Source: Flavobacteriales bacterium
GTDB lineage: Bacteria; Bacteroidota; Bacteroidia; Flavobacteriales_D; Parvicellaceae
Length of the DNA stretch: 14,181 nt
Assembly (NCBI GenBank): GCA_026993705.1
Contig: JALWSJ010000316.1
Span: forward strand, 1-14,181
Reading direction: 5' to 3'
Shown: one piece after another, positions 1 through 7,479 of the stretch
Numbering within the stretch: the first letter of the stretch is position 1
Layout: the number at the start of each line of letters is the position of its first letter
Translations under genes and position numbers: made by a program
Notes under the pieces: generated by a model
What the model was told of the DNA's origin: nothing
Database searches by the model: none
Seen by the model: only the letters and a program-made list of their open reading frames with translations

Positions 1-116
1 ATCACTGAAATTATTCCAATAAGGAGGATGTCAACTAAATCATGTAATTGGTTAATATGGCTTCTAGGATCGTCTATTGTACTAAAAATACTCATTAATT
101 TGTTATCGTTTTTCAT
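1..116 (-). CDS. ISAs1-family transposase, N-terminal 38 codons (partial)
   Basis: Reading the minus strand from the ATG at 116-114 gives an open frame to the window edge. Its peptide begins MKNDNKLMSIFSTIDDPRSH and continues with a hydrophobic DLVDILLIGIISVI segment. The pattern 'F-x-T-I-x-D-P-R ... H-x-L-x-D-I-L-x-I' is typical of the N-terminal DDE_Tnp_1-associated domain of ISAs1-family (H-repeat-like) transposases. An in-frame TAA at 128-126 lies just upstream, so this ATG is the first possible start. The catalytic DDE residues would lie beyond the left edge, so I cannot tell whether the element is intact. Confidence 0.8.
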   Translation of the reverse strand, partial: MKNDNKLMSIFSTIDDPRSHINQLHDLVDILLIGIISV

Positions 117-229
117 ATTGCTTAATTATTTGATAATCAATACAATATACAAAAAATAATTTAATTAAACAACTTAAAATCAATGAATTAGATTTTATTT
201 TTCTCAATAAAAAGTATGCTTTTGCCCTG
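1..229 (-). mobile_element. Right-hand end of an ISAs1-family insertion sequence (partial, runs off left edge)
   Basis: The stretch contains the 5' end of an ISAs1-type transposase gene (ATG at 116, minus strand). It appears to end at 229, where the outward-in reading starts CAGGGCAAAAGCATAC. From memory, ISAs1-family ends commonly begin CAGGG and generate target duplications of about 8-10 bp. The bases just outside are TAAACTGC (230-237), a candidate duplication whose partner would lie beyond the left edge. The element boundary is inferred from one end only, so it is less certain than the transposase identification. Confidence 0.6.
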
Positions 230-373
230 TAAACTGCAACTTCTTGATAGGAATTTTTAAACCAGCTTTTTTCTCCGTTTTTTCTTTTGTAAAACATAAT
301 ATATAGCTTAATTTTAGGGTGATACCATTTATACCTTTAATCCAAAAACACATTATTCAAAACGAATAATCTA
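230..373. other. Intergenic flank of the insertion sequence; possible interrupted short frame
   Basis: Downstream of lipA there is an ATG at 297 (minus strand) opening a frame that reads MFYKRKNGEKSWFKNSYQEV and then enters the insertion sequence at 229, where the remaining codons are IS sequence. It could be the stump of a small gene cut by the insertion, or a chance frame in AT-rich DNA. I do not recognise the peptide and see no clear promoter in front of it, so it is not called as a gene. Confidence 0.3.
352..370 (-). terminator. Weak stem-loop after lipA, possible terminator
   Basis: Immediately after the lipA stop codon the minus strand reads ATTATTC-GTTTT-GAATAAT followed by GTGTTTTTGG. 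This is a perfect 7-bp stem with a 5-nt loop and a short T-rich tail. The stem is all but GC-free, so as an intrinsic terminator it would be weak. It is the only hairpin at the expected place. Confidence 0.35.
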
Positions 374-1237
374 CTAAAACAAATGCTTTTCAGCATGATA
401 AGACGAGCGAACCAATGGTCCGCTTTCTACGAAACGATAGCCCATTTTTAGTCCTATTTCTTTGTATTCTGCAAATTTTTCAGGTGTGATAAAGTCTTCT
501 ACGGGTAAATGTTTGGGCGTTGGTTGCAGGTATTGCCCTAATGTGAGTATATCTACACCTACGCTTCGCAGGTCTTCCATTGTTTCTACTACTTCTTCTT
601 CGGTTTCGCCTAAGCCTAACATAATACCGGATTTTGTTTTCATCCCTGCCTTTTTTAGCCTTCTCAGCACTTCTAAACTTCTATTGTATTTGGCTTGTAT
701 TCTGACTTCTTTGGTCAACCTTCTTACGGTTTCTAAATTATGTGAAACGATTTCCGGTGCTACGTCTATAATACGCTGTAAATTGCGCCACTTACCACCA
801 AAATCGGGGATTAAGGTTTCCATTGTGGTTGTTGGCGAAACTTCTCGTACTGCTTTTACGGTTTCACTCCAAATGATAGAACCTCCATCTTCTAAATCGT
901 CTCTATCTACGGAAGTAATGACACAATGCTTTACTTTCATGAGTTTGACAGAATTGGCTATTTTTTGAGGTTCTGCTAAATCAGCCGGTAGGGGTTTACC
1001 GGTTTTTACACCACAAAAACCGCAAGAACGTGTACAGATGTTTCCTAAAATCATAAATGTTGCTGTTCCTTCTCCCCAACATTCTCCCATATTGGGACAA
1101 CTCCCGCTTTCACAAATTGTGTGTAATTTATGTTCGGATACGATATTTCTTACATTTCTAAAATTTTCTCCCGTTGGTAGTTTTACGCGCAACCATTTTG
1201 GTTTTCTTTTTATTTTACTTTTTAAGTCCTCTCCCAT
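374..1237 (-). CDS. lipA: Lipoyl synthase
   Basis: LipA is a radical-SAM enzyme that inserts two sulfur atoms at C6 and C8 of octanoyl chains bound to lipoyl domains of the 2-oxoacid dehydrogenases and the glycine cleavage H protein. The 287-residue protein has the usual family length. It shows both iron-sulfur signatures: the auxiliary-cluster cysteines C42-x4-C47-x5-C53 and the radical-SAM motif C68-x3-C72-x2-C75. The C-terminal RSSY motif at 277-280 supplies the serine ligand of the auxiliary cluster. The ATG at 1237 lies four bases after the TAA of the barrel-like gene upstream, so the two are probably co-transcribed and translation may be coupled. No Shine-Dalgarno sequence is seen, which is usual for Bacteroidota. 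The gene is complete and nothing in it looks abnormal. Confidence 0.97.
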   Translation of the reverse strand: MGEDLKSKIKRKPKWLRVKLPTGENFRNVRNIVSEHKLHTICESGSCPNMGECWGEGTATFMILGNICTRSCGFCGVKTGKPLPADLAEPQKIANSVKLMKVKHCVITSVDRDDLEDGGSIIWSETVKAVREVSPTTTMETLIPDFGGKWRNLQRIIDVAPEIVSHNLETVRRLTKEVRIQAKYNRSLEVLRRLKKAGMKTKSGIMLGLGETEEEVVETMEDLRSVGVDILTLGQYLQPTPKHLPVEDFITPEKFAEYKEIGLKMGYRFVESGPLVRSSYHAEKHLF

Positions 1238-1241
1238 TTTT

Positions 1242-2036
1242 TTAAATCTTTTTGCTTCCGAATTGAAAATTCAGGTATAGCGTTGGATATAAAAATCTAT
1301 TTTTTATATCTGCCATTATTTCTAATCGTTTGTAATATCCATCCAAGCCTATTCCTACTTCAAGGCTTCGTATCTTATCTCTTTCTCCCGAGTACTCAAA
1401 TATAAATCCTACTCGAATGTTGGCTCCGGGAACAATTACCGTTTCAGATATTCCTTTGATATTCGATGCTCTGCCGTAGATATTGGTTACGTGATGATAT
1501 ACGGGATCATACTTTTCCGTAACGACTTGTATTCTCTGGTTACCGTCTAACTTGAGGATTTCTAAATAAACGGGCTTTAAAAAGGCTAAGGAAACCCCAT
1601 AATTAAGGTTAAAGGCTATTTCAACTCCTCGTTCACGTAATTTTGAATAGAGTACTTTTTTTGTTCCTTTATTCAAGCGTAGTAAGGCTACACTATTCAA
1701 CTTCCCATAAACGTAGCCTTTGGCTTTATCGTCATTGGCTGGCTTTCGCTTGAACTCTTTTTCGTGTTTTAAAGAAACAAACTCAATCGTGTAGGTATTT
1801 TTCTTTTTGAAAGTGTTAAATTTTGAATAGGTAAATGTTCCTCCCCAACCGTTGGTATGTAATTGCAATCCTCCATAAAATTCTTTTCTAAGACTGACTT
1901 TATTATTGTTGGTAGCAGGTAATTGGGCATAGGCAAAACCTATACTTGTAAAAACAAGAGCTATTATACTAAATAATCTTATGGTAATATGTGGGCGTAT
2001 TCCTAGCAAGGTCTGTTTTTTTTTGTAAAAGTACAA
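1242..2036 (-). CDS. Putative outer-membrane beta-barrel protein, conserved next to lipA
   Basis: A protein of up to 264 residues with an N-terminal export signal: the hydrophobic stretch LFSIIALVFTSIGFAYA at 21-37, with likely cleavage after AYA and before QLP. The mature part is rich in short alternating polar/aromatic segments (for example GGLQLHTNGWGGTFTY and the final YPTLYLNFQFG), as in outer-membrane barrels. I recall similar proteins beside lipA in other Bacteroidota, but no function is established. The start is uncertain. The frame has no ATG; possible starts are TTG at 2036 and TTG at 2009 (codon 10). A promoter-like TACTTTTA overlaps the first TTG, so 2009 may be the true start; an ATT codon at 1988 would also give a typical signal peptide. 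It is followed four bases later by lipA. Confidence 0.75.
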   Translation of the reverse strand: MYFYKKKQTLLGIRPHITIRLFSIIALVFTSIGFAYAQLPATNNNKVSLRKEFYGGLQLHTNGWGGTFTYSKFNTFKKKNTYTIEFVSLKHEKEFKRKPANDDKAKGYVYGKLNSVALLRLNKGTKKVLYSKLRERGVEIAFNLNYGVSLAFLKPVYLEILKLDGNQRIQVVTEKYDPVYHHVTNIYGRASNIKGISETVIVPGANIRVGFIFEYSGERDKIRSLEVGIGLDGYYKRLEIMADIKNRFLYPTLYLNFQFGSKKI

Positions 2037-2056
2037 TTTTTACTTGTTATTCGCAA
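2026..2056 (-). promoter_or_regulatory. Candidate Bacteroidota-type promoter for the barrel gene and lipA
   Basis: On the minus strand, ATTG (2057-2054) is followed after 20 nt by TACTTTTA (2033-2026). This resembles the Bacteroidota -33 TTG and -7 TAnnTTTG elements, with the last G replaced by A. Transcription would begin near 2019, downstream of the TTG at 2036, which supports translation from the TTG at 2009. The match is imperfect. Confidence 0.4.
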
Positions 2057-2082
2057 TCGTTTTTGAATAACGTTGATTCCCC

Positions 2083-2111
2083 CCATTTAAACATTGAAAA
2101 GAGCCTTATAA
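2083..2111. repeat. 29-bp direct repeat, copy 1 (upstream of barrel-lipA operon)
   Basis: CCATTTAAACATTGAAAAGA continuing as GCCTTATAA matches 4123-4151 at 26 of 29 positions. Similarity fades out over about 30 further bases to the right. It lies 47 bp upstream of the TTG at 2036, and copy 2 lies a similar distance upstream of ftsY. In this copy the right end forms a perfect palindrome, CCTTATAAGG (2104-2113), which is not kept in copy 2. Confidence 0.7.
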
Positions 2112-2143
2112 GGAATTTTTATTCTTACCACTCTTCACTTGTA

Positions 2144-2453
2144 TTAGGGACTTATCCCTAACACAGTTAATCTAAGCACAATAAAATGTTTTTAGTATCC
2201 TTAAACTTTTTCATATTTTATTTCCATAGCTGGGATATGAAAAGAAAATATTCATCGTCTAAGAGTACTAAATTCAATTTTATTTGCACTTATCTCAACT
2301 GCGTTAGGGATAGAACGCCATGTTTGAACTCCTTTTGGTTTGTTGCATATATGCAAACCAAAAGAGTGAGTAGTGATAGCCCGACCCTTTTTTGCCAAAC
2401 AAACGTTTCGCGAGAGCGATATGTTTGTTTGGCAAAAAAGGGGAACGCCCTAA
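2144..2453 (-). repeat. Structured dispersed element, copy 1 (3' of the gene ending at 2450)
   Basis: Read on the minus strand, the element starts with TTAGGGCGTTCCC (2453-2441) and contains, in order: a 20-bp perfect hairpin (arms 2442-2423 and 2404-2385); the motif GTCGGGCTATC (2385-2375); an 11-bp hairpin CTTTTGGTTTG/CAAACCAAAAG (2364-2354 and 2342-2332); the core TATCCCTAACGCAGTT; and a longer fold-back module ending in AACTGTGTTAGG. It closes with a 7-bp hairpin, TTAGGGA-TAAG-TCCCTAA (2161-2144). The first TTAGGG can pair with the central CCCTAA (2309-2304), enclosing the two hairpins. It is an inverted copy of 10024-10326, with 47 identical bases at 2157-2203. Its first TAG is the stop codon of the upstream gene, so it would be transcribed as that gene's 3' UTR. 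Confidence 0.85.
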
Positions 2454-3151
2454 TCTTTGTCCCATTCTTTGTTTTTATAGTCTTTTTTAAACCACATTTT
2501 AAGGAGTTCTCCCATTAATATTTTCATTCTGAATACATATAGTGGTGCACTTAATCCTTCTACTACTTTTTTATTTTTTGCTATGGCAAATCGGTAACCG
2601 ATTCCTGACCCGAAGGCTAACCATCGTGTTATTTTGTATTGTGTTGCGAATGAAAATTGTATCACTCCGGAGTTTCCTTTAAAAAAAGGCTTTGACTTCT
2701 TTGCTATGGTATCGTTGTACGTAACGTTTACTTGACCGAACCCGATATGCAAAGGATCTGATAACTCCCAACGTTTGGTTTTGTACCATATATATTCGTA
2801 AAAAATTGTTCTATACGAATAGTTAAATGATAACTCTCCATCGTTATTGGGGTAACTTTCGGCTGATAGCTTTCGTTTCGTTATCAGAGGGGTTCTCATC
2901 GAATAAACCCCGTACCCCATTTTATGTACTCCATCGACCTGAATGCCAATACGAATCCCATTGAATTTTGATTTATTTTTGAGTACAAAAGAGGTATTAG
3001 CGTCCAATCCGAAAAGGAATTTTACTCGCTTTTCTTTGACGGTATCTTGAGTGCTTTGAGCAACAAAAGGGTGTGCGAACAGCGTTAGAAGAGAGATGAA
3101 TAATACGTTATTCCAAGTCTGTCCCCTTAAATAAGGAATCAACAAATTCAT
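2450..3151 (-). CDS. Exported hypothetical protein, probable outer-membrane barrel-like
   Basis: A 233-residue protein with a signal peptide (hydrophobic core VLFISLLTLFAHPFVA at about 16-31, cleavage predicted before QS). The mature part has alternating beta-type segments such as NSGVIQFSFATQYKI and LAFGSGIGYRFAIA, and the C-terminus is lysine-rich (KDYKNKEWDKD). I do not recognise a named family; a small outer-membrane or periplasmic beta protein is the best description. The ATG at 3151 lies inside ftsY, giving a 44-bp overlap. No later ATG, GTG or TTG would keep the signal peptide, so the overlap looks real and implies co-transcription with ftsY. The stop codon TAG is formed by the first bases of the structured element at 2144-2453. 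Confidence 0.7.
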   Translation of the reverse strand: MNLLIPYLRGQTWNNVLFISLLTLFAHPFVAQSTQDTVKEKRVKFLFGLDANTSFVLKNKSKFNGIRIGIQVDGVHKMGYGVYSMRTPLITKRKLSAESYPNNDGELSFNYSYRTIFYEYIWYKTKRWELSDPLHIGFGQVNVTYNDTIAKKSKPFFKGNSGVIQFSFATQYKITRWLAFGSGIGYRFAIAKNKKVVEGLSAPLYVFRMKILMGELLKMWFKKDYKNKEWDKD

Positions 3152-4073
3152 ATCTATTAAATACTTGTAGATGTTCTATTCCCTCTCCTACTCCTATGTA
3201 CTTCACAGGAATCTTAAATTGGTCAGAGATTCCTATTACCACACCTCCTTTGGCTGTACCGTCTAATTTGGTTAAGGCGAGTGATGTTATATCGGTAGCT
3301 TTTGTGAATTGTTTGGCTTGTTCTATGGCATTTTGACCGGTTGACCCATCTAAAACAAGCATAACGTCGTGTGGTGCATCTGGAATAACTTTCTGCATGA
3401 CACGCTTGATTTTTGACAATTCATTCATCAAGTTTATTTTGTTATGCAGTCTTCCCGCGGTATCAATAATCACAACGTCTGCTCCTTGAGATTTTGCACT
3501 TTCCAAGGTATCAAAAGCGACTGAAGCCGGGTCTGCTCCCATACCTTGTTGAACAATGGGAACTCCTACTCTTTCTGCCCAAATTTTTAATTGGTCAACG
3601 GCTGCTGCTCTAAACGTGTCAGCTGCCCCTAAAACTACCTTATATCCTTTCTTTTTGAGTTGATATGCCAATTTCCCGATGGTTGTTGTTTTACCTACTC
3701 CATTGACTCCAACTACCATAATTACATACGGCTCGTGTTGTTTGGGTATGGTAAATTCTACAGCATCACCTGTATTGTTTTCTTCCATCAAGGTAGCCAC
3801 TTCTTCCTTTAACAATTTCATTAATTGCTTGGTCGTTAGGTAGCTATCTTCCTTAACACGAGCTTCTATCCTATCTATAATCTTTAGAGTGGTTGCGACA
3901 CTTACATCAGAAGACACTAAGACTTCTTCCAAGCTGTCTAACACTTCATCATCAACAGTGGTTTTGCCGGCTATTGAGGTCGCTATTTTTGAAAAGAAAC
4001 TTTTTTTGGTTTTTTCTAAACCTTCATCTAAATCTTTCTTTTTCTCTTTTGAAAAAAACTTTTTCCAACCCAT
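3108..4073 (-). CDS. ftsY: Signal recognition particle receptor FtsY
   Basis: FtsY is the membrane-associated SRP receptor GTPase that pairs with Ffh to deliver ribosomes making membrane proteins to the SecYEG translocon. The 321 residues comprise a short lysine-rich N-terminal region (1-30), the helical N domain (about 30-100) and the G domain. Visible motifs are GVNGVGKTT (122-130, P-loop), DTFRAAAVDQL (152-162), DTAGR (204-208), TKLDG (268-272, guanine specificity) and GVGE (294-297). All are intact. The A domain is short compared with E. coli, as is usual outside proteobacteria. In many Bacteroidota ftsY follows rpmB/rpmG; here it follows the ABCG gene after a 122-bp gap instead. Its end overlaps the next gene by 44 bp. 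Confidence 0.97.
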   Translation of the reverse strand: MGWKKFFSKEKKKDLDEGLEKTKKSFFSKIATSIAGKTTVDDEVLDSLEEVLVSSDVSVATTLKIIDRIEARVKEDSYLTTKQLMKLLKEEVATLMEENNTGDAVEFTIPKQHEPYVIMVVGVNGVGKTTTIGKLAYQLKKKGYKVVLGAADTFRAAAVDQLKIWAERVGVPIVQQGMGADPASVAFDTLESAKSQGADVVIIDTAGRLHNKINLMNELSKIKRVMQKVIPDAPHDVMLVLDGSTGQNAIEQAKQFTKATDITSLALTKLDGTAKGGVVIGISDQFKIPVKYIGVGEGIEHLQVFNRYEFVDSLFKGTDLE

Positions 4074-4122
4074 TATATTTCTAGTTTAATGCTAAAAGAA
4101 GATTTCCCTTTGAATACACATA

Positions 4123-4151
4123 CCATTTAAACATTGAAACGAGTCTTGTAA
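4123..4151. repeat. 29-bp direct repeat, copy 2 (upstream of ftsY)
   Basis: CCATTTAAACATTGAAACGA continuing as GTCTTGTAA differs from 2083-2111 at three positions and has the same orientation. It lies 49 bp upstream of the ftsY ATG, in the 122-bp gap after the ABCG gene. I see no clear TAnnTTTG promoter in this gap, so the repeat itself may be part of the ftsY regulatory region. Confidence 0.7.
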
Positions 4152-4195
4152 AGCACTTTTATTTTCTTTCGTCTCTTTTCAATTTCCAAATGATA

Positions 4196-7100
4196 TTAGG
4201 ACTTTTTACCTTTTATAAAAGCAGGTAGATGAATATTTCCCATAAAGTCCAAAAACTTTTTGAGCATATCAAAATACAGCGTTACAATTAGTAATAGAAC
4301 CATTATCCAAATCACAATTACATTTGCTGTAAAAGTGTCTAGATATTTACCGAAAATCTTTTTTCGAGGAGCATAAAATTGAGCTTTAAAATAATCAAAA
4401 TCATACGGATCTAAATATATTGGATCTTTTTTTTGTATGATGTGGTCATTATCCTCATCGGTAAAAGTTAGTGTATTTGCATTGGTTACAAAATCTCCTA
4501 ATGCTTTGTTTTTATATTTATTTCTAAACGTTTGAAAGCTTTCGTCTTTTAATTTTCCAAAGAACTTTCTTAATTTTTTATATTCTTTTCCGGTTAATAA
4601 TTTTTCTTTTCGTTTTGTCTCTAAGATTTGTTTGAACTCTTTACCGGGACGTGTAAATAATTGTTGAACACTATCTCTTTTGGCTTCAAAAAGATTGTAA
4701 ATATTTTTATATCTTGTTTTAAGAATATTTAAGTACTCGTTTAAGCTGTTATAAGTATCTATATCAAATTCATCAATATTGATTTTATGTATCGCTTCAC
4801 ATAGCCCCTCAACACGCGAACAAGGTATATTTACATGTCGCATTTCTTTTTCTATTTCGTTTTTTATGATATGTAATTTTCTTTTTACCTCCGGGCGTTT
4901 ATAGTCAAGGTTATGATTACTCTCTATGAATCGCTTGGCATCATTTAACTTTCCTTGCAGGTTACTTACCCATTGGTCTTTTTTCCAATTTGAAAAAGAC
5001 ATTTGTTTATCATACGGATAAAAGTTCTTTTCAAAAGCATTATCCTTAAATTGAGTAACGGCTATACCTTCATAAGCCCACCTTGATGCCATTATATTTC
5101 CTACCCACGGCACATGGTCTTTTTCTGCAAAAACAGGATTTAATTTATCATACGAAACCAAAATACCACTAAACAAAAGTTGTGGAATAATCAGTATCGG
5201 AATTAAAATGTAAATCACTTTAACAGAATTAAAGCTGGCCGAAATATTCAACCCAAGTATGTTGGCAAAGACAGAGGTTGAAAATAGTATCATCCAATAA
5301 TAAAAATTCAACCCATAAATACCTAATACCCAGTTACCAACAACCACGTAAAACAAAGATTGAATGGCAGAAATCATCAACATGATGGAGATTTTAGAAA
5401 ACAGATAACTTCCTTTACTTAAATTCAGGAATTTCTCACGTTTCAAAATCTTTAAGTTTCCTATTATTTCCTCTGCACTAGTCGTCAATCCGATAAAAAG
5501 TGAAACGATGACAGAAATAAATATATACTGAGGGACATTGCTACTCTCATAAAATACATAAACATATTCGCCACTCGGAGAAATAGTCAAATATTTCATA
5601 AAGAATGCTAGTACAAGTCCTAACGCAGGAGCTTGAAACATTGTTATAATCATGTATTGCTTATTGGTCAATTTAGACAATACATCTCTTGTGAAAAATA
5701 CTTTCACTTGTTTCAGCTTATTGGGAATCTGAAATTCACTTACCGGAACTTCCTTTACGTCTTCAACTTGGTATTTGTGTTCTTTTATATATTCTAAATA
5801 GTGATCATTCCATTCTTTAGGTGAAATCTTTCTATTTTCAGTCAGATTTCCATACTCATCAACCACTTTAGACTCGATAATATTGAATATCTGCTCCGGA
5901 TTAACGTTACCACAAGAAAAACATTCACTTTCATCAGCATTAGCATGATGAGCCAAACGCTTAAAGTAGATAACCGCATCAATAGGATTTCCATTGTAAA
6001 TAGGATACCCTCCTTGATCTAGTATAAATAACTTATCAAACATTTTAAAAATGTCTGATGACGGTTGGTGAATCACAACAAAAATCAGCTTTCCTTTTAA
6101 AGCTAATTCTTTTAATAAATCCATTATATTTTCAGAATCACGAGAAGAAAGCCCGGATGTTGGTTCATCAACAAAGAGTACAGCAGGTTCACGAATTAAC
6201 TCTAATGCTATATTTAATCGTTTTCGCTGACCTCCGGAAATTGTTTTTTCAAGTGGGTTACCTACTTTTAAATCCTTAGCTTCATATAAACCAATAGCTT
6301 TTAATGTTTTATCTACTAATTCAGTGATTTCTTCATCTGAAAAGTTACCAAAACACAACTTAGCATTATAAAAAAGGTTTTCAAAGACAGTTAACTCTTC
6401 AATCAACAAATCGTCTTGTGGAACAAAACCAATGATTCCTTCCAACTTTTCTTTTTCATGATGAAGATTAATACCGTTAATAGTAACCTCTCCAACAGTC
6501 GGTACATAAGAACCATTTAGAACATTTAGTAACGTTGATTTACCAGCTCCTGAGCCCCCCATAATACCAATCAACTTACCTTCTTCCTCCTCAAAATCTA
6601 TCGGATGCAGACCAACTTTACCTCCTTTAAAGTGGTACTGCATATCTCTCACTTTAAAAGCAAGTTTTTGTCTTACCGAATCGCTTAAAAAACGACTGAC
6701 TATATCACTGTAATAAACCGGTTGAACCCTTGAACTTCTTAATGAAGAACCTTGAGTAAGAATATGGACTCTATCTTGAGTAAGTAACTGACCGTTAAGA
6801 TATAACTGATGACTTCCATAGTACTTAACAAAGTAGGTATTAATCGATTTCACTCGTAAAACACGAGCAAAGCCAATCATCGTTTCAGAATAAAGATGCT
6901 TTGACTTTTCAAAACGATTTTCCATGTTGTTATCTACAACTAGATAATTTTCATTATCTACATAATCGTTTTCTTCAGCTTTTACATACTCCAAACAATC
7001 TTTAAACTCTTCACGCCCTATGTTAAAGGTTTCTGCTACGGTAGTAACAAATTCAAGTTCTTGCTCGGCTATTACGTCATTTGCATTGGTAAATTCCAAG

Positions 7101-7432
7101 ATACGGATAAACACAATGATTTTCTGACGTTGTGCTAACTCTTCATTGATTTGAGTACAAATTCGTAAAACTTTTACTGAATTTACAGATGTACGCTTCC
7201 TTCTTGTATTGGATTTTCTTTTTCTTTTACTGGTATGATGTCCAATAACGTACTCATCAAAAACCTTTAAGTATTCTTCTACTAACTCCTGATTTAATTC
7301 CTGACTTAAAAAAGTACGCACAATCTGACGCCCCTTCGAATCCAACCGGACTTCTCCGGTCTCTTCATCAATATCAACCTTTGCAATAATAGCAAAAAGT
7401 TGCATCAAGGCTTTCAGTATTCTTTCACTCAT
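4196..7432 (-). CDS. ABCG-type ABC transporter fusion with N-terminal TerB-like domain
   Basis: A 1078-residue half-transporter in which ATPase and membrane domains are fused in the ABCG (ATPase first) order. Residues 1-155 are mostly helical and resemble TerB-like domains, with a basic stretch at 68-81. Residues about 170-260 form a beta-rich region of unknown type. The ATPase shows Walker A GGSGAGKST (292-300), the signature ISGGQRKRL (398-406), Walker B VLFVDEPTSG (418-427, with D422 and E423) and the switch histidine H455, so it should hydrolyse ATP. A CxxC pair (C504, C507) follows. Predicted membrane segments lie near 592-612, 633-652, 680-700, 708-730, 738-760 and 1036-1055. A lysine-rich insert of about 270 residues (765-1030) with coiled-coil-like helices separates the last two. 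The substrate is unknown. It is the last gene of a cluster with a secreted protein and a lipoprotein. Confidence 0.9.
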   Translation of the reverse strand: MSERILKALMQLFAIIAKVDIDEETGEVRLDSKGRQIVRTFLSQELNQELVEEYLKVFDEYVIGHHTSKRKRKSNTRRKRTSVNSVKVLRICTQINEELAQRQKIIVFIRILEFTNANDVIAEQELEFVTTVAETFNIGREEFKDCLEYVKAEENDYVDNENYLVVDNNMENRFEKSKHLYSETMIGFARVLRVKSINTYFVKYYGSHQLYLNGQLLTQDRVHILTQGSSLRSSRVQPVYYSDIVSRFLSDSVRQKLAFKVRDMQYHFKGGKVGLHPIDFEEEEGKLIGIMGGSGAGKSTLLNVLNGSYVPTVGEVTINGINLHHEKEKLEGIIGFVPQDDLLIEELTVFENLFYNAKLCFGNFSDEEITELVDKTLKAIGLYEAKDLKVGNPLEKTISGGQRKRLNIALELIREPAVLFVDEPTSGLSSRDSENIMDLLKELALKGKLIFVVIHQPSSDIFKMFDKLFILDQGGYPIYNGNPIDAVIYFKRLAHHANADESECFSCGNVNPEQIFNIIESKVVDEYGNLTENRKISPKEWNDHYLEYIKEHKYQVEDVKEVPVSEFQIPNKLKQVKVFFTRDVLSKLTNKQYMIITMFQAPALGLVLAFFMKYLTISPSGEYVYVFYESSNVPQYIFISVIVSLFIGLTTSAEEIIGNLKILKREKFLNLSKGSYLFSKISIMLMISAIQSLFYVVVGNWVLGIYGLNFYYWMILFSTSVFANILGLNISASFNSVKVIYILIPILIIPQLLFSGILVSYDKLNPVFAEKDHVPWVGNIMASRWAYEGIAVTQFKDNAFEKNFYPYDKQMSFSNWKKDQWVSNLQGKLNDAKRFIESNHNLDYKRPEVKRKLHIIKNEIEKEMRHVNIPCSRVEGLCEAIHKINIDEFDIDTYNSLNEYLNILKTRYKNIYNLFEAKRDSVQQLFTRPGKEFKQILETKRKEKLLTGKEYKKLRKFFGKLKDESFQTFRNKYKNKALGDFVTNANTLTFTDEDNDHIIQKKDPIYLDPYDFDYFKAQFYAPRKKIFGKYLDTFTANVIVIWIMVLLLIVTLYFDMLKKFLDFMGNIHLPAFIKGKKS

Positions 7433-7479
7433 CTATCTATAAGGGATTATCGTTTTGTAAGAATTTATTATAAGGTGTA

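Noticed and set aside
103..297. A 64-codon minus-strand frame downstream of lipA
   Set aside because: Most of it lies inside the insertion-sequence end and overlaps the start of the transposase. Only the first 22-23 codons could be host sequence, so it is described as a possible stump, not a gene.
462..968. A 168-codon open frame on the plus strand inside lipA
   Set aside because: It is antisense to lipA, which carries all catalytic cysteine motifs; the plus-strand peptide shows no domain or start context.
2385..2442. The 20-bp hairpin of element copy 1 as a simple intrinsic terminator
   Set aside because: In the sense direction the stem is followed by GTCGGGCTATC rather than a T-run, and it is one part of a larger conserved element.
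2186..2518. A 110-codon plus-strand frame between the two barrel-like genes
   Set aside because: It runs across the structured element and into the end of the gene at 2450-3151 on the opposite strand. The other copy of the element does not preserve an equivalent frame.
2083..4151. CRISPR repeat, suggested by the GTTTCAAT-like end of the 29-bp repeat on the minus strand
   Set aside because: There are only two copies about 2 kb apart with genes between them, no spacer array, and no cas genes in the window.
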